Source: Paulownia fortunei (lineage: Eukaryota; Streptophyta; Magnoliopsida; Lamiales; Paulowniaceae). Taken from it: DNA of 64,000 nt. Below are positions 20,877-36,600 of the stretch, one piece after another. The stretch spans positions 17,452,278 to 17,516,277 of the forward strand of contig CM033120.1 in the NCBI GenBank assembly GCA_019321725.1. Direction: 5' to 3'. A program made the position numbers and the translations under genes. A model generated the notes under the pieces. That model had not been told where the DNA came from. It searched no databases and was given only the letters and a program-made list of their open reading frames with translations. Positions within the stretch are counted from its first letter, which is position 1, and the number at the start of each line of letters is the position of its first letter.

Positions 20877-22071
20877 ATGAATAGTAGATTCAAAAAGAAC
20901 CATTTTGTTAGCGAACTAGAGGACTCTGAGAATTCGCCGGAAAACAACGGAGATTCTCCATGCTCCGCCGTGTCGAAAGATACCAAGATTGCCTCTACTT
21001 TCTCTTCCAAGAGAAGGTAATTTATTAGTAGTAAACTGTAGTAATTTTTTTATACGCACATATATATATTATCTAGCTCTATATATCTGTGTGTGTGTGT
21101 TCATTTATAGGGTTTTATTATTTGCAGTTTTAATGTGCATGCACGAGGGTTAGTTGAAGAAATTCTAATAAAGAAAATACGTGGGCTGTTTTTTTTTTAT
21201 ACAGTAGGGGAGCCATACAGAAGAGAGTGGTGTCAGTGCCAATCAAAGACGTTGAAAGATTAAGGATGAAAGGTGATCAGATCAGTGCTCCACCTTTCGA
21301 TTCCTGGACCTGGAGAAAATACGGCCAAAAGCCCATCAAAGGTTCCCCCTATCCCAGGTAATTAAAAATCTCAATTTTTGTTTAGAGGTACGTAATTAAT
21401 TAATTCTGTAATTAGTTGTTCAACCTTCAACTTGAAGATGATAAAATCATTGTAAATTTCTATGATCTTGCAGAGGATATTACAGGTGTAGTAGCTCGAA
21501 GGGATGTCCAGCAAAAAAACAAGTGGAGAGGAGTAGAGTGGACTCTAACATGCTGGTGGTGACATATTCTTGTGAACACAACCACCCTTGGCCGGCTTCT
21601 AGGAATAATCACCACAATCACAATCACCACCGTAAGGCCGCCGCCGCCGCTACAAACATCACAACTTCAGTTTCAGAAGAAGAGTTAGAAGAAGATGATG
21701 ATGATGATGAAGAAGAAGTAGAAGAAGAAGAAGAGAAGAAACCTATAAATCTAATTTCCAATCAATCTCATGAACTCATTTCAGAAGACAAATTTACCAA
21801 TATTGGTGAAGGGCCCCTAGTTAATGGTGGTGAATTTGGATGGTTTACTGATTTTGAGTCCACATCTTGTACGATGCTAGAGAGTCCAATTTTAACCGAG
21901 GACAGAATTACTACAGATAATGAAATGGCTATGATTTTCACAATGAGAGAAGAAGATGATTCTCTTTTCTCCGATCTTGGTGAGTTGCCGGAGTGTGCAA
22001 CAGTATTCCGCCGTGGGATGGCGCAAAGAGAGGTGGAGCAACGGCGGCATAGCTTGGCGACCACCGGTTGA
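20877..22071 (+). CDS. WRKY65: WRKY transcription factor, group IIe (WRKY65/WRKY69-like)
   Basis: Exons 20877-21016, 21205-21357 and 21474-22071 join (phase 2 introns) into 296 residues. The WRKY domain has WRKYGQK at residues 83-89 and the zinc ligands Cys103, Cys109, His133 and His135, i.e. C-X5-C-X23-H-X-H. The second intron falls at the conserved PR|GYYR position. Upstream, [20 protein letters not shown] is the group IIe basic lead-in. The tail shares [18 protein letters not shown] and [14 protein letters not shown] with WRKY65, which is why I favour that subfamily over WRKY14/35. A His/Asn-rich stretch (about residues 139-150) and a run of some 20 Asp/Glu (about 172-193) follow the domain. 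It would bind W-boxes in the nucleus. The start is the first ATG after the leader microsatellite. Confidence 0.88.
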
Positions 22072-22079
22072 GACCATGT

Positions 22080-24560
22080 GCCTGCCCCACATTTGTCTCC
22101 ATTTGTGAACCGATTACTAATTCTGATTTCAGTAAAGAAATGAGTATTGTATGTTACAAGATAACCTAGTTTAAAAGGATTGATTAATTTCACCTATTTA
22201 TGCAATTTAAATTTAATTGTTTTGAAGATTTCAGAGCAGTGGTTTGTTAGGGAATAAAAATATTTACTTGGTGAGTTGATGTCATAATCTTCTTGTAATT
22301 AGCACCATGGCCGTCGGATTCTAACGGTTATCTTACTCATAATCTCATGCAACATGGTTATTTCAGACATTAATTAAACAAATAGGGCAATTAGTATCTC
22401 CAAGTAGGGTGGTTGTACATTTTCTTGGTTTAATTCTTCGAGGATTTGAAGGACTGAAATTGGATCGATTGAAATTTACTTGAAACAAAGATTTATTAAA
22501 CTGAATATTCGATTTATTCTCTCCATCTTGTCTTATGAAATAATTTTAGCATAATTAATATAAATAATAGTCCATTTAAAGCAGTTGATAATTGCACATA
22601 GACTATGAGGTCTAGTTCATGTGCTCCGAAAATTGTGAATCACTTAATTTTAACAAATGATACTAGAGCCCTTTTTATTTTTCAATCTTATTTTATAAAT
22701 TCATAAATAAGACTATCCGTAAGATTTGGTGTGCACCAAAAGATTTACACTTGCAAATCTTTTCCTTCAAAGCTCTTGTTTAATTTTAATGATCAGCATG
22801 AATCAAGAATTGATATGAATTAAGATGTCTTCCAACAAAAGTAAATTTCCATGAAAATTACTTTGGTCAATTATTTATTGTTTAAAAGAACATTTGAATA
22901 AAGAAAGCAAAGATTAAGGCCGATCTAGTACTATTACATAATTGTCTCCTTTTTTTTTTATTACCCTTTTTCATGTCATTTTGAATTTTTTTTGTTTTAA
23001 TTTATGTTTTTTCATATATTTCACTTTATGATATAAATTAAGTGTATGTTTTCATAATTAATTGTTTATTCAAAAAAATATTTTATACAAATAACATTTG
23101 TCCATAATACAAAATGAAAAATAAAATATTAATTTAAAATAGAGAATTTAAAATCTCCTTTGTAACAAACTTGCAACTAGGAGGATCACTAGATTTGACT
23201 ATTTATTAAGGAAAAAACATATTCTGGATTCAGTTAAGAGACACAACAAAATGTTGTTGAGTGGTTCACTTAATCGAAAAGTCAAATTTAATAATAATTT
23301 TGACTTTTGATCAATTACAGTTGAATTTTATCATCTGGTATATATTATACCCGATATTATATGTTTAGTGTGGATCTCACCACATATTTATATATATATA
23401 TATATATATATATGAATGTGTCCGACCACACAGATTAGATATGCATTTCACAGCATATTCAGCATATAGTACCCATCACCGAGTCGCATGTTCTCCATTG
23501 AAATTGGTTGTTACATATGGACACTTTCTATTTGGTTGTTGCACATGATTTTTCATGGAATTTATTTTTGTTGCTGACTGACCAAGAACAACGTTGTACT
23601 GGAACACTCATAACGATATAAAAAGTACTACAAATGCTAAGCAAACTTACATGTGTTTTAGATTGTATCAAAGTTAAAATCTAAAATTATTAGAACGCAC
23701 ACAGTATCAAAATCTCACCACATTTCGATCAAGGATTAGCGAGTATACTCGGTAGTTGCCCCAGAGATGCTTAAAATGCAAGCGGTAGGTAGGTATTGGA
23801 TGCCTTGATGAGGGTCCCTAACTGACCTTCCACTCATTCTTTTAATCTCCATATTTATCTTTATTTATTCTATGATGATTGTAAATAGTAATTGGACGAC
23901 TGATAACTAACAAACTAATAATAATAAAAATGAATTAAATAATTATAGTTATAAAATAATAAATAATAATGATATTGTTGTATTTAGTGATAATAATATT
24001 TATTTTGTCACAATAACAAACTTAATGTAACAATAATTGTGTACGATGTAATTAAAAACAAATATATAATAATAATATAAATATTATCACATAGTCATCA
24101 TGACAATTTTTGTTATTTTATTGTCACATGTGTCATTAATTATCAATGATAATATATATACAATTCTTGTCATTTATTTTCAAAAAAAAAAAAATTTATA
24201 TACAAATTCTATCACTATTAAATTAATAAAAGTTACCATTATAACAAATAAAAAAATATTAGAGATAATTTTAACAATATCACTAGTGACCTTGTCCGTA
24301 ACAATTTGATTTCGTTTTTTCGTTTTCTAAAGTGGCTTCCAATGACCGTCATTGATTTTCAACAACTAATTTATTTAAGGACTTAAATATTCCGAGCAGA
24401 TCTACTTCATCTTCCAATTATTGCTGATTTTTTGTTCAATTGCTTCTGTTTTGATGCTGACACTTCAACTCACTAGAACGAAAAGTTGTCAAGCTCTAAA
24501 AACTGAAGAAAAAAAGGATAGGACTAAGCCAGATTTGGTACAAGTTGAGTAGAGTGAAAA
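22080..24560. other. Intergenic, AT-rich
   Basis: Contains a (TA)n tract at 23388-23413 and low-complexity AT sequence at 23920-24260. No gene is seen. The last few hundred bases may include the 3' UTR of the RABA1 gene. Confidence 0.5.
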
Positions 24561-24913
24561 GCAAAGAGAAAAGTATCAAGTGCAGAGTCATGCCTTTACA
24601 ACCCTAATACAGAATCACCATCTTGTACAGCAAGATTCCATCTATGAAGGAACTAATGCAAAAGCGGGCATGGTTTTTGATTCAGAATTTCATTCCCCAA
24701 GTATCTTGTGAATTTGCATTTCATCTACAAACTACTTAATGAACATGAGAACAATAGAAGTCAAGAATGTTAGGAATGGAGTTGTCTTTGCCAGACAATA
24801 TCTGCAGTGGCATCTCTCAGGAGAAAATTTTACACCACCCGATATTCGAATAGATGCAGCAACACAAACAAGCTGCATCATATCAATGTGGGTTAACCCC
24901 CCTCTTTTAAAAC

Positions 24914-27426
<2,513 letters not shown>

Positions 27427-27510
27427 CTAAAACTTTTACACTCTACTAAAAATCTACTGATTTACTGATTAGAAGGAATGAGGATCCAGTTTATGAACCC
27501 TTTTTTTAAT

Positions 27511-27520
27511 AATATATAAA
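27511..27520 (-). promoter_or_regulatory. Probable TATA box of the RABA1 gene
   Basis: TTTATATATT on the minus strand, about 95 bases upstream of the start codon. GGCCCA-type site II motifs lie farther upstream around 27850 and 27908. Confidence 0.45.
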
Positions 27521-27529
27521 GACAAAGGT

Positions 27530-30240
27530 GGTGGGATTTGGAGAAGCGTAATGGGGATGTTAATAGTAGAGAAACTTGTAAGATCCTTGGTATTCTCCTT
27601 TTACTACTATGAGTGGAAAAGGTTTTTGGTTTCTGTTCTTTTTTGAGCTTTTCGTATGTATTTCTTTGCTTTTTGACCCTTTGATTGAGTGGAAAATGGG
27701 AGTACTATACACTATTGTCTGCCAAGCTGATTTAGGAGGACGACGAGAAGAAGAGAAAATGGTGGGTGGGGTGGTGAGGTTTCTTTTTTAAACTTAGGAA
27801 CCGGGAAACTCCAACTGGGACTCTTCATTTCACTAGTTGGATCATTAAGGCCCAATTTATGCCTAAAACTCAGAACTGGTCTGGGCATAGTCAATCCGGA
27901 CCAACTTTGGCCCATTGATTTGGTGTATGTATGAATTTTTTAAAAAAATATTTATAATTATTATTAAGTGTGTAGTAAAAATATAATTTAACGTCAATTA
28001 GTAGAAGTACAAGAAAAGAAATTCAAAAACCACAATTTTTTACTTCTCCAAAATGGATTTATGGAAAAATGACTTATTTTAAAAATTCATTCAAAAATAA
28101 TTAACAAATATATAGTTTTTTTATAAATGAATTTTTATATCTAAAAGTACGTTTGAAATGGGTTTCCAACCACCATCTTATTGTTAAAAAAAATATTTTG
28201 AAAGAAAAAATCTAATTTGGATATATCACATATATTTTTAGTCCATTAAATATCTCCCAAAGTATCTAAAGCTTTAAAACCAATTATATCTTGGCAGCTC
28301 CAATTTGGATACCTTGGCAATTCTTATGTCTCTACTATATTTTCTGTTATCTAGTTCTTCAAAAGAAGTATAAGAAGGTGTTGAAAGCTGATTATGGCTT
28401 CAACTATAGTGATCCTAAAGAGATAAAAAAAAATAAAAAAATATTATTACTCTTATTATTTGTAATGATATATGTTGCAAAAAATGAACGCTTCTGTTGA
28501 GGGGAGAAAATAAAAATAAATGCCGACAGAAAGGCAACAAATTATCGGGATCATCTCACCTGTCGTTATTCTTATTGCTTTTCTGAGAGCAGGCGGGGGC
28601 AAGCCGGTCATTACACAGTGCATGCAGTTTAAAACAGGTCCATTTGGTCTATGAACTATGAAGCAGTGCCAAAGCAAATACACTTGCAGAAGAATAATAA
28701 ACCAAAGAAACCTAAGCCTCAATGGATAAATCTAGTATAATTTTAGTCAATCAACTCACTTATATATGAAGCAATACTCCTAATATTTTTTTATTTTTTA
28801 TTTTTTTTGTGTGATAATGAGGAAATTCGTAGCCGTTATCCTTCGAGTATGTATTGGATAAACCCTCTAACTGATGAAATAATCTGCAATACTACTAAGT
28901 TGCCACTTGAAATTCTTTCTCTCGATAGAAAATAGGGTAGTTTAGGCTAATAGCACCAAGAAATATTTGGGCTATGCCTACTAGAAATGTCTCAATCTAA
29001 ATTGAGAAGTGTTTGAGTTAATATATTTTTTTTAAAAAATATCTTATAGAATATTTAAAAACTCAAAATAGATTCTAAAATATTCGTTAAAATTTTTGAG
29101 ATATGAAGTTAAAAATTTCCAAAATAAGATATTAGAATTTTATAAATTTCAATAAAAAAATAAGGAGTTCTTGATCTATTTTTAAAATCTTAACAAAATC
29201 TTTTAGTATTAACTAAATTAATTATAAAATCATAATTAGTAATATATTATAAAATTTATTATTTTATTTTGTCCAAATATTTCAATAGCTTATTTTTAAG
29301 ATAAGATCTTGTATCTTATAAGCTCCAAAATATTTTGTAACGCATAGAAGTTATAAAAAAAATTAACTTCCTCTCAATTTTGACAAACCAAAAACACATG
29401 CGGTGAATTCCGAGTAAATGAAATCAAACATTTAATCATTTATTTCTCCCCCAAAAACACATTTTCCTCTTCCCCATAAATATTTTAAAATTATCCTAAT
29501 CATTACTAGACATATATGTAATTTTAATTATCATATAGTTTACATATATATCTCTATACACATATCAGATTATTATATGATCAATAAATATATATATATA
29601 TTTACATCATTTAATAGTATATTAATGTAGATATACTTTTTAAATTATTATATTAATATACTAACTACATAAAGTAATACAAAAACTTAATGTGACTCTA
29701 TTAATTAATGATAAAAGTTTACATAAAAAACATATATAATTTAAAATGTCTCCTTCCAAAATTGAACCAAATATAACTTTCTCTCAAAATACATTAAATG
29801 AACATTTTAAAAACAAAACCAAACATACTTCATATATTTCTCAATATACTTTCCCAAATTAATTTCTCCAAAATATTTTTTCCCAAACCATTTCAAAATA
29901 ACATCAAACAAATACATGGGGGGTTGTGAAAATAGCACATGTACCTCTTAATTCAACACATGAAAGCCCCAAATGTTGGCTTCTAATCATGCTAACCATG
30001 TCCACCCAATGATTGCATACAGCCAGACATACAAGTCTTTATCATGCAAACTCTCTATATATATATATGTATGTGTGTGTGTGTGTATCATCTTTCAATC
30101 CCAACTTAAAATATTTTTTGTGTTGTCTCCTTGTCAAATACCCCACCACAATCTCACAACCTATATACCCTTTCCATTGTTTTATTTCATCGACACATTT
30201 TCCATTAAATTACTCAGCACTTTTTGATGTTTAATCAATT
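27530..30240. other. Intergenic, AT-rich
   Basis: No gene is recognised. Long A/T stretches at 28980-29900; a TA/GT microsatellite at 30055-30087 lies 170 bases before the next gene. Confidence 0.5.
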
Positions 30241-30254
30241 CAATCATTGAAGAA

Positions 30255-30696
30255 ATGTCCATCTCTGAAACCTCATCCTCACCTGATCAACTCTCAGTCT
30301 CTTCACAGAGAATTCAATTGGTGTCCAAGTCTGTATCAGAGAGACTGCTTTCCAAGTTTTATGATGTCTCAGAATTCAACTTTGATTACTCACAAAGTGG
30401 GCTGTGGTCTCCTCCAGTTCAAAGAAGCGTGTTTCTGAGTTCTCCTGGAGAGATTTTCACAGAACACGACATGGCTGCGAAGCTGAGAACCGCCCTGGAA
30501 ACACATACCAGAAGAAGATCCTGGCTTTCATTTAACGTACGTATACATATCTTCTTCCTTTACTGTCTTACAAAGGCAGCAAAAAGAAAGCATGAGGAGA
30601 AAAACAGGGTTTACGATGATGTCTTTATTTTTAATGCTTGCTTATGGATTGTGCACTATTTTGCAGGCTTGCTTGTGTTCTCCAAAGAGATTCTGA
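30255..30696 (+). CDS. Short plant protein of unknown function (103 aa)
   Basis: Exon 1 (30255-30536) ends at a strong donor (AAC|GTACGT) and exon 2 (30667-30696) begins after TTTTGCAG, giving 103 residues. The first exon could also be read through into the intron, but that reading loses the conserved-looking tail. Distinct features are a Ser-rich N-terminus ([20 protein letters not shown]), a central block [20 protein letters not shown] with [17 protein letters not shown] after it, a basic THTRRRSW patch, and a short cysteine-containing end [10 protein letters not shown] recall unnamed plant proteins with the SGLWSPP..R.VFL motif but no function. No signal peptide or membrane segment; probably intracellular. 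Confidence 0.6.
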
Positions 30697-31837
30697 AAAT
30701 AGAAGGTGGGGACCTGAAAATTAATGCCACTGATTGGAATTGGACAATAGTTCTTTATGTGTTTAGAAATTTATACAAGTTGTACTTTTATGGGGCCTTA
30801 TTTTTTTCCTTTTTCCTCTTCTGCACTTCAAAATTTATCTGAAAATTTTATCTAGGCTTGAATTAGTTTGGAATTTTAAGTTCACAAGCAAAGTTATCAT
30901 TTTCCTGCGGATGTGAGTTCTTTCAACCACATGTTTGCAAGTTTTGTAAGCAATTTTAGACTCAGTAGTGACATGTTTTTTTTATCTTCCAGGAGGACGT
31001 AATTTGATTTTTATTATAATTTTATATTATATTTTATATTAAATATCACATATACTTTTAAAAACTTAGCATATATATAATATATAATATATAATTTAAC
31101 ATAAAATTACAATAAAAAAATAAAACTAGTCACTATATCTTTACAAAGTACAGAGAGCAAATTATGTTTTATTGAATAGGTGAGACATGAATTGAATAAA
31201 GAAACGACAGCAGCTACCCTGTAGATGCATTTCGAGCCACGTAGTTCCTACGTTGTTCCAGCCTCACTGCAATTTTAATTTGCCATGTGACCTGCTCTTA
31301 TCAAATGTAGGTACCACTTCCAACTCATTGAAAGTGACCCAGAGGAATAAATATTTGTCACCCCAAATATGAAGAAAAAAGTACCTCGGCCGATTGCACT
31401 CAATTGCTAATGCATGTTGGTAATTTAAGCACGATGTAATTGTTTTTTCTTCAACATCTCGAGGTTCGTGTCATTGGAGTCACAAAGTTGTAAACTTGTC
31501 CTGTGCAAATATGATTGAAAATCACACCAAATTATTAAATATTTTATTCCAAATTAATTATTGAAAATTTATTTTAATTCGATTTATTAATTTAATAAAT
31601 ATATTTTAAATATATTTTTTTATTCGATAAAATTTAAAATTCGATTCGAATCAATTCATTTAGTTAAAAAAAATATAAAAAGATGAAGTTAATTGTATTC
31701 GACTCAATTACATTCACACTTCTATCTAAAATTCCAAAGCAAAAGATAAATAATTTTGAGATTATTTAAAAATTATATTTGGAAAAATCAATGCGGTGCG
31801 TTAATTACAACATAAAATGTGTTGTTTAATTGTAGCA

Positions 31838-32026
31838 GAATCAATGCAGAAAGCAGCGAAAGCAATGATACAAACCTGACATTATCTGATGAAATTGGCA
31901 GTGGATTCATCGGTAGCAACAGTCTGCTCCATGTACGTTTAAATTTTGAACCGCTCCACAGAATACAAATTTTCAAAGTTGCCAGCATAACTAAGCTTTT
32001 CATTAGTACTGTCAAGTTCTTGCCTG
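31838..32026 (-). pseudogene. Coding-like fragment with an internal stop, family unknown
   Basis: One minus-strand frame reads RQELDSTNEKLSYAGNFENL then YSVERFKI, a stop (TAA), and TYMEQTVATDESTANFI. Amino-acid composition and codon use look protein-like and base composition is higher in GC than the flanks. No start, splice pair or recognisable family was found. It is probably an exon remnant, but could be chance. Confidence 0.25.
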
Positions 32027-32105
32027 TGCATTAACCATACAGACAAGAAATTTATTACAGTGTCTTTTGTTTCACTTGTGCATTAAACATACAGACAAGA
32101 AATTT
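32025..32105. repeat. Two-copy repeat, 52-bp period
   Basis: TGTGCATTAA(C/A)CATACAGACAAG plus AAATTT occurs at 32025-32053 and 32077-32105 with one difference, separated by 23 unrelated bases. Confidence 0.8.
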
Positions 32106-33558
32106 GCAATCATATCAAGTTTTGGCTTTTGGCACTTTGAATTTTTGAAAATAATCTCCCCTCTAATAACAACAAGTTCATAAATTTAAAAAAAAATAAA
32201 TGAAAATTATTTTTCAAAATGCATAATCTTAAAAAAAAATTAAAAAAAAAGTGAGACAAAAAAAAAAATAATCAAGTTTTGAGACCATCTTCAATTCTTA
32301 ATTTTATACAGGGAAATATTATGTAGTTTTCAAAAAGAAGTGAAAGACCAAAATTTAAATTATCAATCAACTTTTGTTTATGAAAAACAAATGTATCATT
32401 TTCCAAAAAGCTACCAATAGGAGTTTTTTTTTTTTTTTTTTTTTTACTTCAATAATATATCAAGGAATTTATATACAAAGCAAAACGCGTTGCCAGCCCA
32501 ACAAACCATCACGTGTTTTGGGCTTTGTTCACATGTTTCCACCCCGCCTTCTAAATGGGCCTTTATCCGAATCATAAAGCCTTTTCAGGCCCAATTGAAC
32601 ACACCGCCACTGTTCTTAGAGTATAACTTTTGCAACCGAAAACTATAAAAAATGTTGGCCCAACACTTTATTGTAAGTTCTGTAGGAAAAGATACCGCAG
32701 AGTTGTTTTACTTTCTACTCATTCTTGTTATGTGTATTGGGTATGTATTTAACCATACACTTTACACATATTCACATATATGTGTGATAGTATGTATATA
32801 TATATTGAAATGTATATTCGATATAAATCATTGACTATAATATCTACAAAATCGAATAATAACAGACCGAATATAACAAGCCTTTCAATCGAGTCATACT
32901 GAGTTTAATATAGTTGTTTTTAGATTTAAAATTTTATCAAGAAATTGTGGATGCAAATCTTATACGAGCACATCATATCATTAGCTTCATCCTAAGTTAT
33001 ATCTAAAATTCTAGATCGACCTAATCGGCACATTATACTAAAAATAAGATAAATTGTTGCCTTTAATTTATGGTACAATTAGAAACTCATAGAGCATTAC
33101 AACTGACGAAAAAATCAATTAAAAAAGTGTAGCTTTAGAAATCGAAATTAATTACCTTTTAAACTTTAACAAGGCATGTTTTTGTTACTTTGGTAGAAAT
33201 TTAACCACAAATCCAATTAATTGCATGTACATTTATCATCCACATAAATTCTCACATACATACACACAATTGTATATATTTACACATTTTGTACCTAAAA
33301 GAAATGTAAGTATAGAAATTGTATTGCAGTTGGGATGTTACGGTTCAAACATAATTCATTGACAATAGAAAGACTTTGGGCACCGGCAAAGGAAATATTG
33401 TCTGAGGGCAGACACCTAATCTGTGAACATGGTGAGTGGTCCATGGGCCAAGTGGACATTCTCTTCCCGGCAGCATCACCTCTCTAAGCCCCCTTTCATG
33501 CCGACAATTCAGGCATTTCAACACACTTACACAGTAGTTTCTTTATCTTTTCATCACT

Positions 33559-33561
<3 letters not shown>

Positions 33562-33606
<45 letters not shown>
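33562..33606. repeat. (AC)15-(AT)8 microsatellite
   Basis: AC repeats passing directly into AT repeats, in non-coding sequence. Confidence 0.95.
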
Positions 33607-36600
33607 TCTAGTAGTACTGTACTGCTACACATGCATACAGAGTACAAGTCAACAATGCGGACCACACCTATGCTGCTTGTAAGAGATGGAGATATTGTTG
33701 TTAATTGTTGTCAGTGGTGAATTAAATAAATGAAAAGACAATTAAAAGCAAAAAAATAATTCTTGAAAAAATTCAAATTAGAAAAAGTCATGACGAATTT
33801 ATAGACTTTACATGTCACGTTTGATAAATTCAATGTAATTTGCTCTATTGTCTGTGAATGTATGAAAATTTAAGAATTAAATTCAAGGACTTATATTGTC
33901 AAAAGAAAGATTTTAAGATTTATTGGATATTAGGACAAATCTACAAAACAGAGTTTCAGAATTGTCCCTACTTGGAGATGAAATGTACTTATACAAGACG
34001 TTCGCCTTAAGTTGGAAAAGGAATTTCTCCTAAAGTTTTTTTAGTCATCTCAAGCGCCACAAATATCTATTTATATAAAAATAAATTATGTTTTGTCGAT
34101 CATTAACCAATGCTTCTTTTAAATATATAGTAGAACAATATTTGTTCATAATTAAGAGATGAAATTATAAATTCTTAGGATTTTGAAACTTTTGTAATGT
34201 TTGAATTTTTTTTTTATTTCTTTTATGAGCAATGCTAAACGATGAAAAAGAAAAGCATAGAAACTCACAATTTTGCTATTGAATCCAATGGCAAATTGTT
34301 GCAGGTTCGTCTTATGTGACAGGGTCGTTGACTTTCTTTTTTCGAAAAAAAATAAACCCGAACCATTTTACACCTTGTGAACATAGCATATGATGGGATG
34401 CATGTTCTTACACTAGAGATTGTGGTAGTTTGTGCCCATGCACGATTTTATGCGCCTTCATTAATTCCTCGACTTCATAGGCAAGCAAGACAAATAAAAC
34501 TCTCGGCAATTATTGTTGTCATAAATATGTATATATATGCAGACACACATACGACTATCTGACCCATTGGCATAAAATAAAAGAAAAATATATCATTGTT
34601 TATAGACATCATTCATTACTTTTAAATTATTTGAACAAATGCAGGTCTAATCTTATGTTATCCGCAGTGCGCCTGCTAATAAAGGTACGTGTTTTTTTTT
34701 ATCAGTAAGGACACAACTTTTTATGCATATAATACTAGTTCAAAAAGGTGATTATTTCAGCAGAATCGTCTAAAGCATGAGATTTAGGAAAGAAATTCAC
34801 GCTCGTTGACCTTTTATATATTTCATTATCTAAGATATCATGCTAATATGAAGTAGGAGTTTTCTAAGAGGTATTTTTGAAACACACATGGAACAAATAT
34901 GGCATCTTCCTCAATTTGATTTTTAAGAATTCAACTATTCCTTAATTGCTTTCGCTTGATCTTGATTTCTCTACTACTGTATTTTTTAATTAGTATGGCA
35001 ACTATAGTTGTAATAAATATGTGTTGGAAAGATGATTTCATTTCTCTACAGTATTTGATGTGGGTAATAAATACCCTAGGTAAGAATACCAAATTGTCCT
35101 TGAAATGTAAGAGAAATCACAGTACACGACAGGTTTAGCGTATTTTACTCCAAGTTAGATTCAATCGAACTCGACTTTAATTAGGACTCAAATTCCTGTT
35201 CACATATCATGTGCACTAAATTTGATTGGAATGAAGTCGTGTGTAAGGTCAAAATGCTATAAATAAGGTCAAAATGTAGCATTAAAAGTATATATTCATT
35301 ACTCTCACCATATTTACTCTCTCCGACTTATGAGATCCCTTCAATGCGTGTTGATTTAATTTAGTTATCAGAGAGTTATAATTGAGGGTCATCTCACAAG
35401 GCTAACGACCTCTATGTGTTTGAGTGATTAGGATTTAGGGATCGTGACGTGAAATTCAAAGTTTTAAATATTGAATTCAGTTTGAGACAGATCAGTATTC
35501 ATTATGAACACTTCAAGTAGTAATTGTTATAATACAAATCAATTCCATATACTATTCTTATTTGAAAACACTGTATTAAATTTGAATTTAAAGATTTTAA
35601 ATTTATAATAATAATTTCATTGAACTTGTTTGAAAATTTTCAAGTTATAATTGATTCAAATCTTTTTAACGCCAACTTTTAACTATTTTTTCATTATTAT
35701 GATAGATTTTAAATTTACTTAAAATTAGAATCATTTAAAATTTTCTTAACTCTTTTTATTTTAAATTTAAATTCCTCCATTCAAATACAATTTAAAAACT
35801 TTGAAAATTAGTCAATACACATAATTATAAATAAAATTTATGTCGTCTCAATAGGTGTGAAGTCCCAAAAATAGTAATAAAAACAAAACGAGCAAACATA
35901 GTGACAAATTTCCAACCCATCCAAGCATATCGAATCTAACTCCATGGGCAGTTTTCCCACAAACACTAATTTACAGAGCATGAATCAGGAATAATTTGAA
36001 GGTTTTATTATTTGTTTCTTTCCATGCTGATAAGGTGCGACTGGGCAATGGTTACGGCAGCATTTGGACACATACAAGCCAACAACCAGGCTTTCACCAG
36101 TTTAACCTTTTCAGATTGAATTTTTCGAACGGACGGGGGACAATAAAAGGTTTCTCGGATCACTTATTTATGTAGCAGCCGATTAGGTTAAAAAGAACAA
36201 ACAAAAAAAAATTATAATATTTAAAAACATATGAGCTGTTTCAATTAAGCCTTCGCTTTGAAGGTCCATATAAAAAAACAATAACAAATCCTGAAATAAA
36301 ATTCAACATTAAATGAAAGATGATACGTAATTATGATGACATAAATCATTCATAATTATATGTTTATTTGGTACTAAGCATTTAATTTTTAAAAAACCCA
36401 GGGGCCGGTCATAAAATGATGAAATAAAAAATTAATTAAAACGCTAATAAAACAGGCCTCGAGCAAATGAGTATTTTGGAAGGTACAATGTACAGAGCCG
36501 TGCGTGATGTGACTCTGAAAACTTGAAAATGTTAAATTACTTGCAAATATTTTGTGCATTCCAAAAAGAGAGAAATAATACTATTTCTTGGCATCTGGTG

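Noticed and set aside
30537..30842. Extension of the 30255 frame to 195 residues
   Set aside because: The extension lies in a sequence with GT..AG ends and T-rich intron character; the spliced reading gives a natural short C-terminus.
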